NCBI RefSeq assembly: GCF_021602585.1
Contig: NZ_BQIP01000009.1
Coordinates: forward strand, 1 to 64,000
Direction: 5' to 3'
Source of the DNA: Pseudomonas faucium
GTDB lineage: Bacteria; Pseudomonadota; Gammaproteobacteria; Pseudomonadales; Pseudomonadaceae
Length of the DNA stretch: 64,000 bases
Shown here piece after piece: positions 49,163-57,780 of this stretch. A program made the position numbers and the translations under genes. Under the pieces are notes generated by a model, which was not told the DNA's origin, made no database searches, and saw only the letters and a program-made list of their open reading frames with translations. Within the stretch, counting starts at the first letter, position 1. Every line of letters starts with the position of its first letter.

Positions 49163-50092
49163 TTAGATGCCGTCGGTGTAGCGGACTTCGGCAGGACGGC
49201 GAACGTCCACGCCGCCCAGGCGGAAGATGCCCGGCACTTCCCAGCGGATCGGGCCGGCCTGATATACAGGCAGGAAGCGGTGAGGCATCGGGATGTGCAT
49301 CTTCAGCACCGACGGGTCGCGGCGGTAGCTGACCATCCGCGCAGTGCTGCCGGCACCTGCGGTATCCAGGCCGTTCAGGCCTTTGATCATCAGCGGACGA
49401 CCGGTCTGAGCGGTGTACACGTTGTTGCGCTGCAGGTAGGTCAGGATCGACTCCAGGCCATCCTGGTTCACCTTGCGGGTGGCCAGCAGCAGGAACTTGC
49501 TGTACGGCAGCAGCAGGGTGTCGGAGAACGCGGTGAACAGAGTGCCCTGTGCCTGCACGGTCAGCGCGGTGTTGACATCGGCCAGGATCTGGTCGGCGGT
49601 CGCGGTGGCCCAGTTGCCGGTCACGGCGGTGCCGGCGGTGACGCCCGGGAAGTTGAACAGGCCCGAGAAGCCTTTCGACGAGTCACCCAGCAGGGCAACG
49701 CGGTCGACCATTTCCTCGTACGCGCGGCGGGCAGCCATGGCGTCGTCGGCGGTCAGGTTGATGCCCAGCATCTGCGCCTGGCTGATCTCTTCCAGGCCGT
49801 AGCCGTAGCCGATACCGGCCATGTGGATCTGGGTCTCGAACTTCGAGCGCTCGGTGCTGGCCAGCGGGATGTCATCGGCATTGCCGTTGATCCAGTCGGC
49901 CTTACCGACCTTGTCGGCCGAGTAGTAGGTGACGGTCTTGATCCACTCGGGCGCCGAGGTGTCGACCGGGATCAGCTGCGGGTACTGGATGTCCGCATAG
50001 ACGATCTCGTTCACCTGACGCTCGATGTACGAGGTCTGGGAGACCACGAAGCCCAGGGCGGCCTGAGCATCGAGGAGCTGAATGTGTCGCAT
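49163..50092 (-). CDS. Major capsid protein (DUF2184 type, 309 aa)
   Basis: HK97-fold capsid subunit. The DUF2184 pattern is seen in VVSQTSYIERQVNEIVYADI (about 16-35) and WIKTVTYYSADKVGKADWI. The C-terminal region has RWEVPGIFRLGGVDVRRP. Length is normal. It is preceded by ggagaaacc. It builds the icosahedral head together with the cement protein upstream. Confidence 0.88.
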   Translation of the reverse strand: MRHIQLLDAQAALGFVVSQTSYIERQVNEIVYADIQYPQLIPVDTSAPEWIKTVTYYSADKVGKADWINGNADDIPLASTERSKFETQIHMAGIGYGYGLEEISQAQMLGINLTADDAMAARRAYEEMVDRVALLGDSSKGFSGLFNFPGVTAGTAVTGNWATATADQILADVNTALTVQAQGTLFTAFSDTLLLPYSKFLLLATRKVNQDGLESILTYLQRNNVYTAQTGRPLMIKGLNGLDTAGAGSTARMVSYRRDPSVLKMHIPMPHRFLPVYQAGPIRWEVPGIFRLGGVDVRRPAEVRYTDGI

Positions 50093-50101
50093 GGTTTCTC
50101 C

Positions 50102-50554
50102 TTAGCCCAGGCGGACTTGAGCGAGTTGGTTGGCACCGGTGGTGCTGGTGTCGAAGCGGGCGTTCGCGACCAGCACGTTGCTGGTGGCCACGTTGGTCCA
50201 GACGCCGGTAGCCGGCACGAAGTAGACCGGGTCACCAGCGGCTACCTGCACGGAAGCGGTCACCCAGATGGCGCCCTTGGTCATCACGCGGGCCGATTCG
50301 TACTGGCTGTACTGGTTGGCCTCGGCCTTGACCGAGCGATCGCGGACGCTGATGCCGACGAACTTGGCAGCGGTGTCGCCGGTGGTGGCAGCACGGCCAG
50401 CCTTATCGGCAGTGCCCTGGATAACCGGGACGCCGAACGCCAGGCCGCCAGCAGCCTCAACGGTGCGGGAGATCAGGGTCTTCGGGATCATGTCCACGAT
50501 CATGCCCGGAAGGCCGGCGCGAATGGTCGCGGTGTAGCTGGTTTGAACGGCCAT
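50102..50554 (-). CDS. Head decoration / structural cement protein (150 aa)
   Basis: Beta-rich, compact protein starting MAVQTSYTATIRAGLPGMI, typical of cement proteins that trimerise on capsids (Gp24-like/DUF2190-like group). VIQGTADKAGRAATTGDTAA and GISVRDRSVKAE are typical. It starts within the stop of the protease/scaffold gene (TAATG). Confidence 0.77.
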   Translation of the reverse strand: MAVQTSYTATIRAGLPGMIVDMIPKTLISRTVEAAGGLAFGVPVIQGTADKAGRAATTGDTAAKFVGISVRDRSVKAEANQYSQYESARVMTKGAIWVTASVQVAAGDPVYFVPATGVWTNVATSNVLVANARFDTSTTGANQLAQVRLG

Positions 50555-51651
50555 TACTTGGCACCCCCTTTCCAGGCGTCATTCAGACGCTGCTCGTAGG
50601 CCTGCTGGCCGTTGTCATTGGGCTTCGGCGGCTTGCCGTCCTGATTGATCAGGTGCTGGCGGACCGGGTCCTTGGCGGCGTCCTCGACCAGCAGGTCGAA
50701 CCGCGCATCGATGTAGGCATCGGTCTTTCCGGCGATGGCCGCATCACCGATCTTGGCGATGACCACGGCCTTGCGGATCTCCGCATCGCTCTTCCCGGCG
50801 TAATCGCCGTCATGGATAGCCTTGGCCTTGGCGATCAGGTCGCCACGAGCCTTCACGCGCTCGTCGATCTGCGCGTCGGTGATCTGCTTGGCCTTGAGGT
50901 CGTCGATTTCGGCGTCCTTCTTGGCCAGGTCAGCGTCCTTGGCTGCCATTGCGGTGGCGTGCGCAGCCTCGGTGGTGCTGAGCTTGGCGGCGGCGTCGGC
51001 CAGGCGGCCTTGCAGGGTGGCGATGACAACGGCGCCCTGGTCGGTTACTTCAACCGGGATGCCGTCGACGGTAACCGTCTTCAGGGTCATGGGTCTTTCC
51101 TCGGGGGTTGGGGTGTGTTGTGGCCAGGAGTCGCCAATGCTTGCCCGGCTGCCGGCCCGCCCGCGCTGAACGATGGCGATGTGGTCGGCGATGATGTTGG
51201 TTTGCTTGGCCTGGTACTTGGTGCCGTCCGGGGCTTCCCCGTCCTCCCAGACCAGTTCGCAGCTGTAGCCCACGCTCAGTTCGCGCTTGCCGGCCTGCAC
51301 CGCGGCTACGGCGTCACCGTCGGTGATCTTCAGGCCGATCTTCAGGTACTCGCCGTCGCGCAGAACCTCGTCGCCAGTGGTTCCCACCGCAACCTGCTTC
51401 CAGTTGGCGGCTGTGACCGGCTGGCCCGGGTGATCATTGGTCATCGGGATCTTGGAGAACGACTCCAGCGAGCGCTTGGAGAAGACCTCCTTCTCGTCGC
51501 GGTAGACGTTCACGACCTTCAGGTCAGGCCGGCCTACCTCGGCTCCCAAGTACTGCTGAATACCGGTGCGCGCGGTGAGCGCAAAAGCTTCCAGGTAGCC
51601 GGAGTCATTCAGCTTGGTGTCGCCCAGGCTGACTGTGTCAGTGATGTGCAT
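50554..51651 (-). CDS. Prohead protease/scaffold, DUF2213 type (365 aa)
   Basis: The N-terminal DUF2213 domain (about 1-190) is a serine-type prohead protease, with TARTGIQQYLGAE near 27-39, MTNDHPGQPV near 73-82 and VGYSCEL near 127. The C-terminal half is a coiled-coil scaffold: many A, D, E and K residues from about 200 to 330. Protease and scaffold are thus encoded as one polyprotein, as in related siphophages. It guides capsid assembly and is then removed. Confidence 0.83.
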   Translation of the reverse strand: MHITDTVSLGDTKLNDSGYLEAFALTARTGIQQYLGAEVGRPDLKVVNVYRDEKEVFSKRSLESFSKIPMTNDHPGQPVTAANWKQVAVGTTGDEVLRDGEYLKIGLKITDGDAVAAVQAGKRELSVGYSCELVWEDGEAPDGTKYQAKQTNIIADHIAIVQRGRAGSRASIGDSWPQHTPTPEERPMTLKTVTVDGIPVEVTDQGAVVIATLQGRLADAAAKLSTTEAAHATAMAAKDADLAKKDAEIDDLKAKQITDAQIDERVKARGDLIAKAKAIHDGDYAGKSDAEIRKAVVIAKIGDAAIAGKTDAYIDARFDLLVEDAAKDPVRQHLINQDGKPPKPNDNGQQAYEQRLNDAWKGGAK

Positions 51652-51659
51652 GGTTTACC

Positions 51660-52979
51660 TCAAGGCGTGATCAGAGCGCCGTCTGGCTCTTCTTCGTCAG
51701 GCAGCTCCGCACCGAACTGCGCGATGGCCGCCTCAAGGCCCGGCAGAACACTCTGCTCGACCAGCAACGTGGTGGCGGACTTGCTGAGCGCGTCTTCGTG
51801 CCAGAGCTTCGTTTCGCCAAGAATCTTGATCGTCTCGGCCGTCTGCTTACTGATTTCGGATCGCTCTTTCGCCGTCGGCTGCCACAGAGGGTTCCACACG
51901 TAATGGATCTGGTCAGGCCTGGAGCCAAGGGCCGAGCGGATCAGGCAGTCATCCAGCAGCTTCAGTGCCGGCGTGATGTCCAGTTCCTGCAGTGCCTGGA
52001 TGCGGTCGTAATAGTTGCGCAGGTCGGCTTCACCGGTGGAGTTCAGGCCGGATGGCGACTGACCCAACAGGCGGGTGGCTGGAATGTCGGCCGCACCGGA
52101 TACAGCCTGGAGGAAGCGGTCGATAATGTCAGGCAATGTGCCGAAGCTAGCCGACTTGGTCTCGTAGTCCTCTTCCTTGTCCAGCAGCAGCGTGCCGTTG
52201 AGGCCCTTGGCAGTGGCTGCCAGGGTGATGCGTTCGAGCACCTGCTTGCGGTATCCGTCATCCTGCAGGCTCTGCATGAAGTCAGGGATGCGGATGACGT
52301 CGACCTTGGCCTCAAAGACCAGGCTGGCCACGTTGGCCATGGTGCTGTCCGATTGTTTAATGGCCTCGAAGATCGCCTGCAGGACCGAGTCACCCCAGCC
52401 GAAGATGTTGGCCGGCGCCAGATCAGGGTCGGGATGCTCAGCGCCGGAGAAGATCACCAGGCGAGACGGGTGGATCTCCAGTTGGCTATCAGCCAGGCGG
52501 TACGCCTTTGGCTTGCCGAAGCGCTCAGACTGGGGGTCCTGCTCGATCTCGGTCGGTGACAGCTGCCGGCGATTCATGACCGCCAGGTACTTGAGGCCTC
52601 CAGCTTGGATACGGCCCGCATTGAGCGCCACCGCAGTGTTCATTTCGCCGGTGCCGATGAAAATTGCCGCCCCGCCGAACAGTCGAGCACGGATAATGGC
52701 CTGCTTCACCTTGGCGCGAAGGTCCAGGCGAACTTCCTCAGCCTCGATCTTCTCGATCTGTGCCTTGTCAGCCTGCCATGCCCGCCAGCGGCGCGTGGCG
52801 TCCAGGGCTGGGATGTCCACGATCTTTCGCGGCAACCAAGCGCCCCGGTAGGCATTGATCAGTTGCTCGTCGGTCAGGATCACCGGCGCATACGTCGAGC
52901 CCGATGCCTTGTCGCGCTCCGTGCCCAGGTTCGCCACCAGGTTCACCAGCTTGTCGCTGAGGTATCGGACTACGCCCAT
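51660..52979 (-). CDS. Portal protein, DUF1073 type (439 aa)
   Basis: Dodecameric DNA gate of the head vertex. ILTDEQLINAYRGAWLPRKI (about 34-53), a RLFGGAAIFIGTG strand and SGLNSTGEADLRNYYDRIQ (about 310-328) are typical of DUF1073 portals. Databases also use the label anti-CBASS Acb1-like for this domain, but position and length show it is the portal. TAATG overlap with the terminase gene. Confidence 0.88.
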   Translation of the reverse strand: MGVVRYLSDKLVNLVANLGTERDKASGSTYAPVILTDEQLINAYRGAWLPRKIVDIPALDATRRWRAWQADKAQIEKIEAEEVRLDLRAKVKQAIIRARLFGGAAIFIGTGEMNTAVALNAGRIQAGGLKYLAVMNRRQLSPTEIEQDPQSERFGKPKAYRLADSQLEIHPSRLVIFSGAEHPDPDLAPANIFGWGDSVLQAIFEAIKQSDSTMANVASLVFEAKVDVIRIPDFMQSLQDDGYRKQVLERITLAATAKGLNGTLLLDKEEDYETKSASFGTLPDIIDRFLQAVSGAADIPATRLLGQSPSGLNSTGEADLRNYYDRIQALQELDITPALKLLDDCLIRSALGSRPDQIHYVWNPLWQPTAKERSEISKQTAETIKILGETKLWHEDALSKSATTLLVEQSVLPGLEAAIAQFGAELPDEEEPDGALITP

Positions 52980-54265
52980 TAGGAAACACCTGCGAGGGAG
53001 TACTTGTTGATCGGGTACTCTTTGTGGATGAAGTAGCCGCCGGCGTCTGGCCGGTGGTCGTTGCCCTGCTTCTTGTCAGGCTCGCCGTTGTCGCCCCAGA
53101 TCTGCTGCTCGAGGTCATCGGCATAGGTCGGGCACTTGTCGGCGTTGATGCGGTAGCGGCGCTGCCCTGCTGCGTTGCAGAACATGGCGTTCATGGAGTT
53201 GATGCGGTCCTTGACCGGCGGGTTTGCGCCGGGGGCGGAGACGATGAAGCCGGCCTGCTTGAGCAGGGAGATGTCGGTCTCGCTGGCCCGGACGGACTTG
53301 CGAGAATCGCCAGACGCGTCGGGGTAGACCCGGATCTGGCGGGTGTTGCGGTATTCGTTGCCGTCGTAGAGCCAGTAGCGCTCCTTGATCTGCTTGATCA
53401 TGTCCGGCGTGTCGTAGCCGTTGATGATCTCGTCGACTGCGTGAGGCAGGCCCAGGCGCTTCACGTGCACCACCGCCGACATCTTGCCGACGTTGAAGTC
53501 CATGCCAATGAACAGGACCTCGCCAGGCTGGATGGTCTCCTGGCTGCCGTTCAGCTTGCGGTCGTAGGCGGTGTAGATCGTCCCGGACGTCAGGTTGACG
53601 AACTGGCCGTTCAGGTAGGCCATGATCAACTGCTCGGGGTACGAGTCCATCAGCGACGGGATGTAGTCCGGCGGCAGGTTCAGCTCGTTGTCGAACGTGC
53701 TGGCCTGCACCAGGCCGTACATGTCGTTCAGAGCCGGCTTCTCGCGCAGCTGCTTCACGAACTGCTGGAAGACGAACTTGAACCCCTCTGGGGTCGTGGT
53801 GACGTCTACACCGTTCTTGAGCCCGGGCACGCTGTAGCGCATCCGGGCAATGATCTTGCGCCAGGCGTGTTCGGCCTTGAGCTTGGGCAGTACGTCGAGT
53901 TCGTCGACCAGGCCGTGCCCGATCTTGAAGCCGACGATGGTCTGCGGCTTCTCCATCGAGCGGCAGATGGTCGTGCTGCGATACTGGCCACCGCTGTAGA
54001 ACTCGACCTCTTTGTCGCTCTCCTTCGTCTTGACCTTCAGGCCCCAGTCGAAGGCGACCTCCTCGATGGTCGGGAAGAAGATGTCGCGGATCTGCGGGTA
54101 GGTCGGGGCGAAGTAGCCGGAGTTGATCCGGGGCCATTCCCACACATGCTTGCAGATGCCCGCGCAGCCTACCCAGGTCTTGCCAGAGCCGAACCCGGCC
54201 ACGAAGCCGCGGAACTTGTGTTCCATCTGGAGGAAGCGCGCCTGCGGGACGTTAAGCGTCGGCAT
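52979..54265 (-). CDS. terL: Terminase large subunit (428 aa)
   Basis: Packaging motor. The ATPase Walker A region is FRGFVAGFGSGKTWVGCAG (about 18-36) and the Walker B-like acidic motif GHGLVDELDVL (about 116-126). The C-terminal nuclease starts with FIGMDFNVGKMSAVVHVK (Asp about 247) and has DASGDSRK near 308. The ATG at 54265 with gaggaag upstream is better than one five codons earlier. It overlaps the small subunit gene. Confidence 0.92.
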   Translation of the reverse strand: MPTLNVPQARFLQMEHKFRGFVAGFGSGKTWVGCAGICKHVWEWPRINSGYFAPTYPQIRDIFFPTIEEVAFDWGLKVKTKESDKEVEFYSGGQYRSTTICRSMEKPQTIVGFKIGHGLVDELDVLPKLKAEHAWRKIIARMRYSVPGLKNGVDVTTTPEGFKFVFQQFVKQLREKPALNDMYGLVQASTFDNELNLPPDYIPSLMDSYPEQLIMAYLNGQFVNLTSGTIYTAYDRKLNGSQETIQPGEVLFIGMDFNVGKMSAVVHVKRLGLPHAVDEIINGYDTPDMIKQIKERYWLYDGNEYRNTRQIRVYPDASGDSRKSVRASETDISLLKQAGFIVSAPGANPPVKDRINSMNAMFCNAAGQRRYRINADKCPTYADDLEQQIWGDNGEPDKKQGNDHRPDAGGYFIHKEYPINKYSLAGVS

Positions 54266-54713
54266 CTGGCTTCCTCGCATCTACTACTTCGACCCGGATG
54301 CGGGCCGGGATCACGTTGTCCTGCGGAACATCAGCCTTGGTCTGCCGGTTCACATAGACGTCACCGACTTCCTTGGCCGCCTGCTCAAGTAGCTGGGCAG
54401 TCAGGGCCATGTTCTTCATGGACTCGGCCTTCTCGGCCATCCTGCCCAGCGCACGGAGCCGGTACGCCCGGTTGGCGATAGGTATCTCGGCCGTCTCTTC
54501 GCGGAAGCGCTTGCGGGTGTCTTCGAACAGGGTCACCCAGCGTTTGGCCAGGCCCTTACTGCTTGCCTTGGTGGGGTCGTGACTTTCGACTTGCTGCCGG
54601 GTCACCACTTGGCCGAATTCACTCTTGACGGCCTCAACCACTTGAGTGGGTGTGTCGAAGCACGCCAGGGCCTGAACGATGAAGCCCTTCACCTCATTTG
54701 TCAGGGCTGCCAT
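54252..54713 (-). CDS. terS: Terminase small subunit, DUF2280 type (153 aa)
   Basis: MAALTNEVKGFIVQALACFD, followed by TPTQVVEAVKSEFGQVVTRQ (about 21-40, HTH), is the DUF2280 pattern. The middle is helical (LGRMAEKAESMKNMALTAQL) and forms the oligomer. It recognises the packaging site and loads the large subunit, whose start lies inside its 3' end. Confidence 0.9.
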   Translation of the reverse strand: MAALTNEVKGFIVQALACFDTPTQVVEAVKSEFGQVVTRQQVESHDPTKASSKGLAKRWVTLFEDTRKRFREETAEIPIANRAYRLRALGRMAEKAESMKNMALTAQLLEQAAKEVGDVYVNRQTKADVPQDNVIPARIRVEVVDARKPDADA

Positions 54714-54744
54714 ATGGTGTCATCCGTCTAGGGCCTGTCTGGAA

Positions 54745-55353
54745 TCAGGCCGACCTCAGTAGACAGGTTCCGCAGGCCCTCGAAATGTTGATCTTGGCCA
54801 CCTCAGGCGGCCGGCTTGCAGCGTCGATCAGCTGCTGTACGTCGTGGCTTGGGCCATACCGGCGAACCACCCCGACGAACTCTTCGACATCGTGACCGCG
54901 CATCTCAAGCTTTGGCATGCCGTCATCGCCGAACGCTGGGGCGCCGTACTTATCGATCTTGTGGCCGATGTGGTACAGCTCGTGTTCTACCAGGGCGCAG
55001 AACTCGGCTTCGCTGCACTGGGCGCAGTAGTCGCCAGCCAGCGTGATGAGGAACTCGGGCTCTTCGCCGAACCAGTCCCGCATCTGCTGTTCCTGGCGTG
55101 CCTTCTGCCACCCACCTGCGCGGATCATCAGCTGTTCGGTCTGCCCCAGTACTGAGCGCCCCTTCTTGCTGAAGGCAGACGAGGCCCACATCACGCCGAC
55201 ATTGGCGTCGATGAGGTGGGAGTGCTCAGGGTTGTGGATGCTGCCGGTTTCGGCCAGGACCTCTCGCTGTATCCACTCCCACAGTTCGGGAGCAGGCGTG
55301 AGGATCAGGAACGGCGATTCGAGCAGGTCGGCCGTCGGCATTGGCCGTGTCAT
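54745..55353 (-). CDS. Putative phage metallopeptidase (202 aa)
   Basis: Zinc-peptidase-like protein. The motif CALVEHELYHIGHK (about 122-135) contains HExxH (HELYH). YCAQCSEAEF precedes it. This fits the phage putative metallopeptidase family (PF18894 as I recall). It lies between the terminase and the holin-like genes. The substrate is unknown. It could act on host proteins or in virion maturation. Confidence 0.8.
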   Translation of the reverse strand: MTRPMPTADLLESPFLILTPAPELWEWIQREVLAETGSIHNPEHSHLIDANVGVMWASSAFSKKGRSVLGQTEQLMIRAGGWQKARQEQQMRDWFGEEPEFLITLAGDYCAQCSEAEFCALVEHELYHIGHKIDKYGAPAFGDDGMPKLEMRGHDVEEFVGVVRRYGPSHDVQQLIDAASRPPEVAKINISRACGTCLLRSA

Positions 55354-55562
55354 GCCTGCTGCACCGTGACGACCCCGCGAAGCCTGCGGGTGTAGATCTC
55401 TTCACGCCCTGGGCGCTTTACCTTCACCGGCCGAGGCGCATACACACACACGCCAGCGGCGGTATCGCACCAGATCACGCAGTCGATCTCGTTGCCATTG
55501 ACGAACACGAGACGCCGGCCACGGCCGTCACCGGCATGGTGGAAGCTTGATGGCGCAGGCAT
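55350..55562 (-). CDS. Phage hypothetical protein (70 aa)
   Basis: Small beta-rich protein, starting MPAPSSFHHAGDGRGRRLVF, with a VNGNEIDCVIWCDTAAGVCV core and basic tail. ggag precedes the ATG at 55562. It is coupled (ATGA) to the metallopeptidase gene. Function unknown. Confidence 0.6.
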   Translation of the reverse strand: MPAPSSFHHAGDGRGRRLVFVNGNEIDCVIWCDTAAGVCVYAPRPVKVKRPGREEIYTRRLRGVVTVQQA

Positions 55563-55611
55563 TTGAACTCCTCGCGCCACGAAACGGCGCATGTCGGTTT
55601 TGTGGCGCGGA

Positions 55612-55923
55612 TCACTCGACCGGCTTGCAGCTGTCGCATTCCAGATGGCGGCAGATCCAGCGCTTCACGCGTGGCCAGTAGGTCAGCATGAACATGTGCC
55701 GCATACCCGCCAGGGCCAGCGATACCATCAGCGTGGCCCAGGCCGTGTTGGCGGTGATGAACATGCGCTCGGACCGGGCCAGGATGGCGTAGCCGCTGAT
55801 GGCGATCACCGCGTACAGCACCTTGCCGATCACCCCGTCGCGCACCTTACCGCTCAGCACGCACCAGGTTGCCCAGATGGCGATGAGGCCGGCCGCGATG
55901 GCGTTGATGTATTCGTATGTCAT
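55612..55923 (-). CDS. Holin-like membrane protein (103 aa)
   Basis: Three hydrophobic segments at about 7-24, 34-49 and 58-73, followed by a basic, Cys-containing tail (RVKRWICRHLECDSCKPVE). Size and topology fit a holin or antiholin. It overlaps the next membrane protein gene by four bases (ATGA), a pair arrangement common for holin/antiholin. The endolysin is far away, near the left end. Confidence 0.7.
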   Translation of the reverse strand: MTYEYINAIAAGLIAIWATWCVLSGKVRDGVIGKVLYAVIAISGYAILARSERMFITANTAWATLMVSLALAGMRHMFMLTYWPRVKRWICRHLECDSCKPVE

Positions 55924-56246
55924 GAGCTAGGCCCTCCGAACTTGGACCTGATGACAGACCATAGATCGGCGGCTTTGATCGCTCGGTTGATGGCGGCAAT
56001 GAGAGAGCCGCCGAAGGTGCCGAGAAGAAAACCCACGCCCGCAACGCTGCGAGGCTCGGTAATACCGAAGTAATTGCTGACCATCCCGGTGAGGTAGTGG
56101 GCGCAAGCCATACCGGTGAACAGGAAGAGCAGCCAGGCCTTTCGGTCAGTCAGGTCGTCCTCGTGCCACCGGGTTGCGACCAGGGCCCCCAATAGGCCCG
56201 CAATCATCCAGTCGAACTTCTCGAGCAGCCGGTGGAAGAATTCCAT
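55920..56246 (-). CDS. Holin-like membrane protein (108 aa)
   Basis: Starts MEFFHRLLEKFDWMIAGLLG (ATG at 56246 after gagagg). Predicted segments: about 14-28, 40-60 and 70-92. The protein resembles class I/II holins of Pseudomonas phages in size and layout. Together with the next gene it could control the timing of lysis. I cannot tell which is holin and which antiholin. Confidence 0.7.
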   Translation of the reverse strand: MEFFHRLLEKFDWMIAGLLGALVATRWHEDDLTDRKAWLLFLFTGMACAHYLTGMVSNYFGITEPRSVAGVGFLLGTFGGSLIAAINRAIKAADLWSVIRSKFGGPSS

Positions 56247-56316
56247 GCTCGACCTCTCGCTGTGCATGAACAGAAAACCGACTCGCGGCCGGGACTCTTG
56301 AGGCCCTCTTGGGGCA

Positions 56317-56344
56317 ATAAAAAACCCGGCTCATTGGCCGGGTT
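56317..56344 (-). terminator. Rho-independent terminator before the holin-like pair
   Basis: On the minus strand AACCCGGC-caatga-GCCGGGTT is followed by a T-run. It separates the early block from the late block, the place expected for a Q-type antitermination target. Confidence 0.85.
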
Positions 56345-56412
56345 CAGAGAGATGTTTGCCAAAGGCAAAATTATCAGGATGGCGAAATAGTGCCACCAGC
56401 CGGACAATTCCG

Positions 56413-57003
56413 TCAAGCGGCAGATTTCATGATTTTTATAACCGATGAAACGGGTACAAGCGCAGCCTTGTCGAGATCGTTGCAGGCGTCGAAGCATGCC
56501 TGAATGAATCCCTCCCATTCTCTGGTCCATTGCTCCGATGACAGCTCAAGGCCCAGCACGTGCAGAAGCCATGCACGAAATCCTTCCGGCGTCGGGCAAG
56601 GGTCAATCCCTTCGCTCTGGCCGCCCTGGTGCATGCGGCGGTATCGGTGGAGCACGCCCTGGGCGACCATGCGGGCCTTGTCGAACTTCTTGGCGTACAT
56701 CCGAGGGCCGGCGGCGTAGGCCACGCGGAACACCGCTTCGTGCGCCTCCTCGGCGTCGTCATCGGTGGCCAACGGGCTGTACATGTGGTTGCCGAATGCC
56801 TTGAGGTGCGCCGGCAGCGTGTCGATCGCCCGCTGGATGTGGGCGGCTACAGCCTGGTGGGCCTGGTGGCCGGCCTTCCGCTGCTGGTCGGTCTTCTGGA
56901 TCATGCGGCCGAGCAGCCCCATTTCCTGCATCACGGCGCCCTGGCTGTCCCGTGGGGCGTAGAGGGCGTCGTGCCAGGCCTTCCTTGCGCTGCTCAGCTG
57001 CAT
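56413..57003 (-). CDS. Phage hypothetical protein in the antiterminator position (196 aa)
   Basis: Unrecognised helical protein (MQLSSARKAWHDALYAPRDS; RYRRMHQGGQSEGIDPCPT). It is the last gene before the terminator that precedes the late genes, the position of lambda Q or related late regulators. That is positional inference only; no Q-like zinc motif is visible. It overlaps a tiny membrane-protein gene by ten bases. Confidence 0.65.
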   Translation of the reverse strand: MQLSSARKAWHDALYAPRDSQGAVMQEMGLLGRMIQKTDQQRKAGHQAHQAVAAHIQRAIDTLPAHLKAFGNHMYSPLATDDDAEEAHEAVFRVAYAAGPRMYAKKFDKARMVAQGVLHRYRRMHQGGQSEGIDPCPTPEGFRAWLLHVLGLELSSEQWTREWEGFIQACFDACNDLDKAALVPVSSVIKIMKSAA

Positions 57004-57125
57004 GGGCCGCCCTCCTCGCGCTTGCGCTTGGCCTTGATGACCGCGCCGCGTGCAAGCGCATACCCGCCGAAGATGACCATGGCCAGGATGAGCAGCTGGC
57101 CGCTGTCGGTTGGTGTCCAGTTCAT
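56994..57125 (-). CDS. Small membrane protein (43 aa)
   Basis: ATG at 57125, stop at 56994. The product MNWTPTDSGQLLILAMVIFG continues with GYALARGAVIKAKRKREEGG: one transmembrane segment followed by a strongly basic tail. It overlaps the RusA stop at its start and the next gene at its end, so it fits the coupled operon well. Not recognised. Confidence 0.65.
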   Translation of the reverse strand: MNWTPTDSGQLLILAMVIFGGYALARGAVIKAKRKREEGGPCS

Positions 57126-57478
57126 GCTGCTGTCTCCTGTGCCTGTATGCGGACGCGCACGGCGCCGCCCTTGATCGTTTCCTTGCTCACCCTGATCTGG
57201 GTGGCGAACACGTTGTCGTCGATGCCCAGGGCATCAGCCAGGCCGTCACGGCCGGCCTTGAACATCGCCAGCAGGTTGTCGTCGTCGCGCCGACGGCGAT
57301 CTGGCGGCACGAACTCGAGCATGAGCAGCGCATCACCTTCCGGCGCCTGGATACCGGCCTGCTTCGCCAGCAGGTGGCAGGCTGCCCGGTAGGACTTGGC
57401 TGCCTTGCTCTTCCTGGTCCAATGCACCCGGGCGTTCGGGCTGCATGCGGCCGGTGGCCACGGTAGTGTAAGTTCCAT
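57122..57478 (-). CDS. RusA-type Holliday junction resolvase (118 aa)
   Basis: MELTLPWPPAACSPNARVHW is the RusA N-terminus. The conserved acidic motif RRDDDNLLAMFKAGRDGLAD (about 62-81), then LGIDDN (about 83-88), carries the catalytic Asp residues. It resolves branched DNA before packaging. TGATG coupling to the DUF1364 gene upstream; the ATG at 57478 is used. Confidence 0.92.
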   Translation of the reverse strand: MELTLPWPPAACSPNARVHWTRKSKAAKSYRAACHLLAKQAGIQAPEGDALLMLEFVPPDRRRRDDDNLLAMFKAGRDGLADALGIDDNVFATQIRVSKETIKGGAVRVRIQAQETAA

Positions 57479-57780
57479 CAAGCAGCCCCTTTCACGGTCA
57501 AGATGCCGGCCCGAATCAGGGCCTCATGAGTCTCAGCGATCGCCCGAGGCATGTCGGACCAGTCCACCTCGCCTTTCCCACGACCATCGAGGACGTCGTG
57601 GCAGGCGCTGCAGGCGTAGACCGCCACGGTGTCGAAGCCCTTCATGCCCATGCCCTTCTGCCCGCATGGCAGGTGGGCCAGTACGGTGGTCTCGGGGTTG
57701 AAATTGCAAACTCCAGGAATGCGGACGGTGCAGTCCTGGCCGCGGGCGCTTTCGCGCACTTTCTTGGATACGACGCGCAT
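57478..57780 (-). CDS. DUF1364 family protein (100 aa)
   Basis: Zinc-binding phage protein, sometimes called a NinF/HNH-like nuclease relative. Cys/His clusters: QDCTVRIPGVC (about 17-27), LAHLPCG (about 35-41) and YACSACHDVLDGR (about 55-67). Start MRVVSKKVRES at 57780. It lies between NinB and RusA in the recombination block, overlapping both neighbours by a few bases. Confidence 0.82.
   Translation of the reverse strand: MRVVSKKVRESARGQDCTVRIPGVCNFNPETTVLAHLPCGQKGMGMKGFDTVAVYACSACHDVLDGRGKGEVDWSDMPRAIAETHEALIRAGILTVKGAA

Noticed and set aside
51660-52979. Anti-CBASS protein (Acb1-like), suggested by the database name of the DUF1073 domain
   Set aside because: Position directly after the terminase, length and portal-type motifs identify it as the portal protein; the name is inherited from a shared domain.
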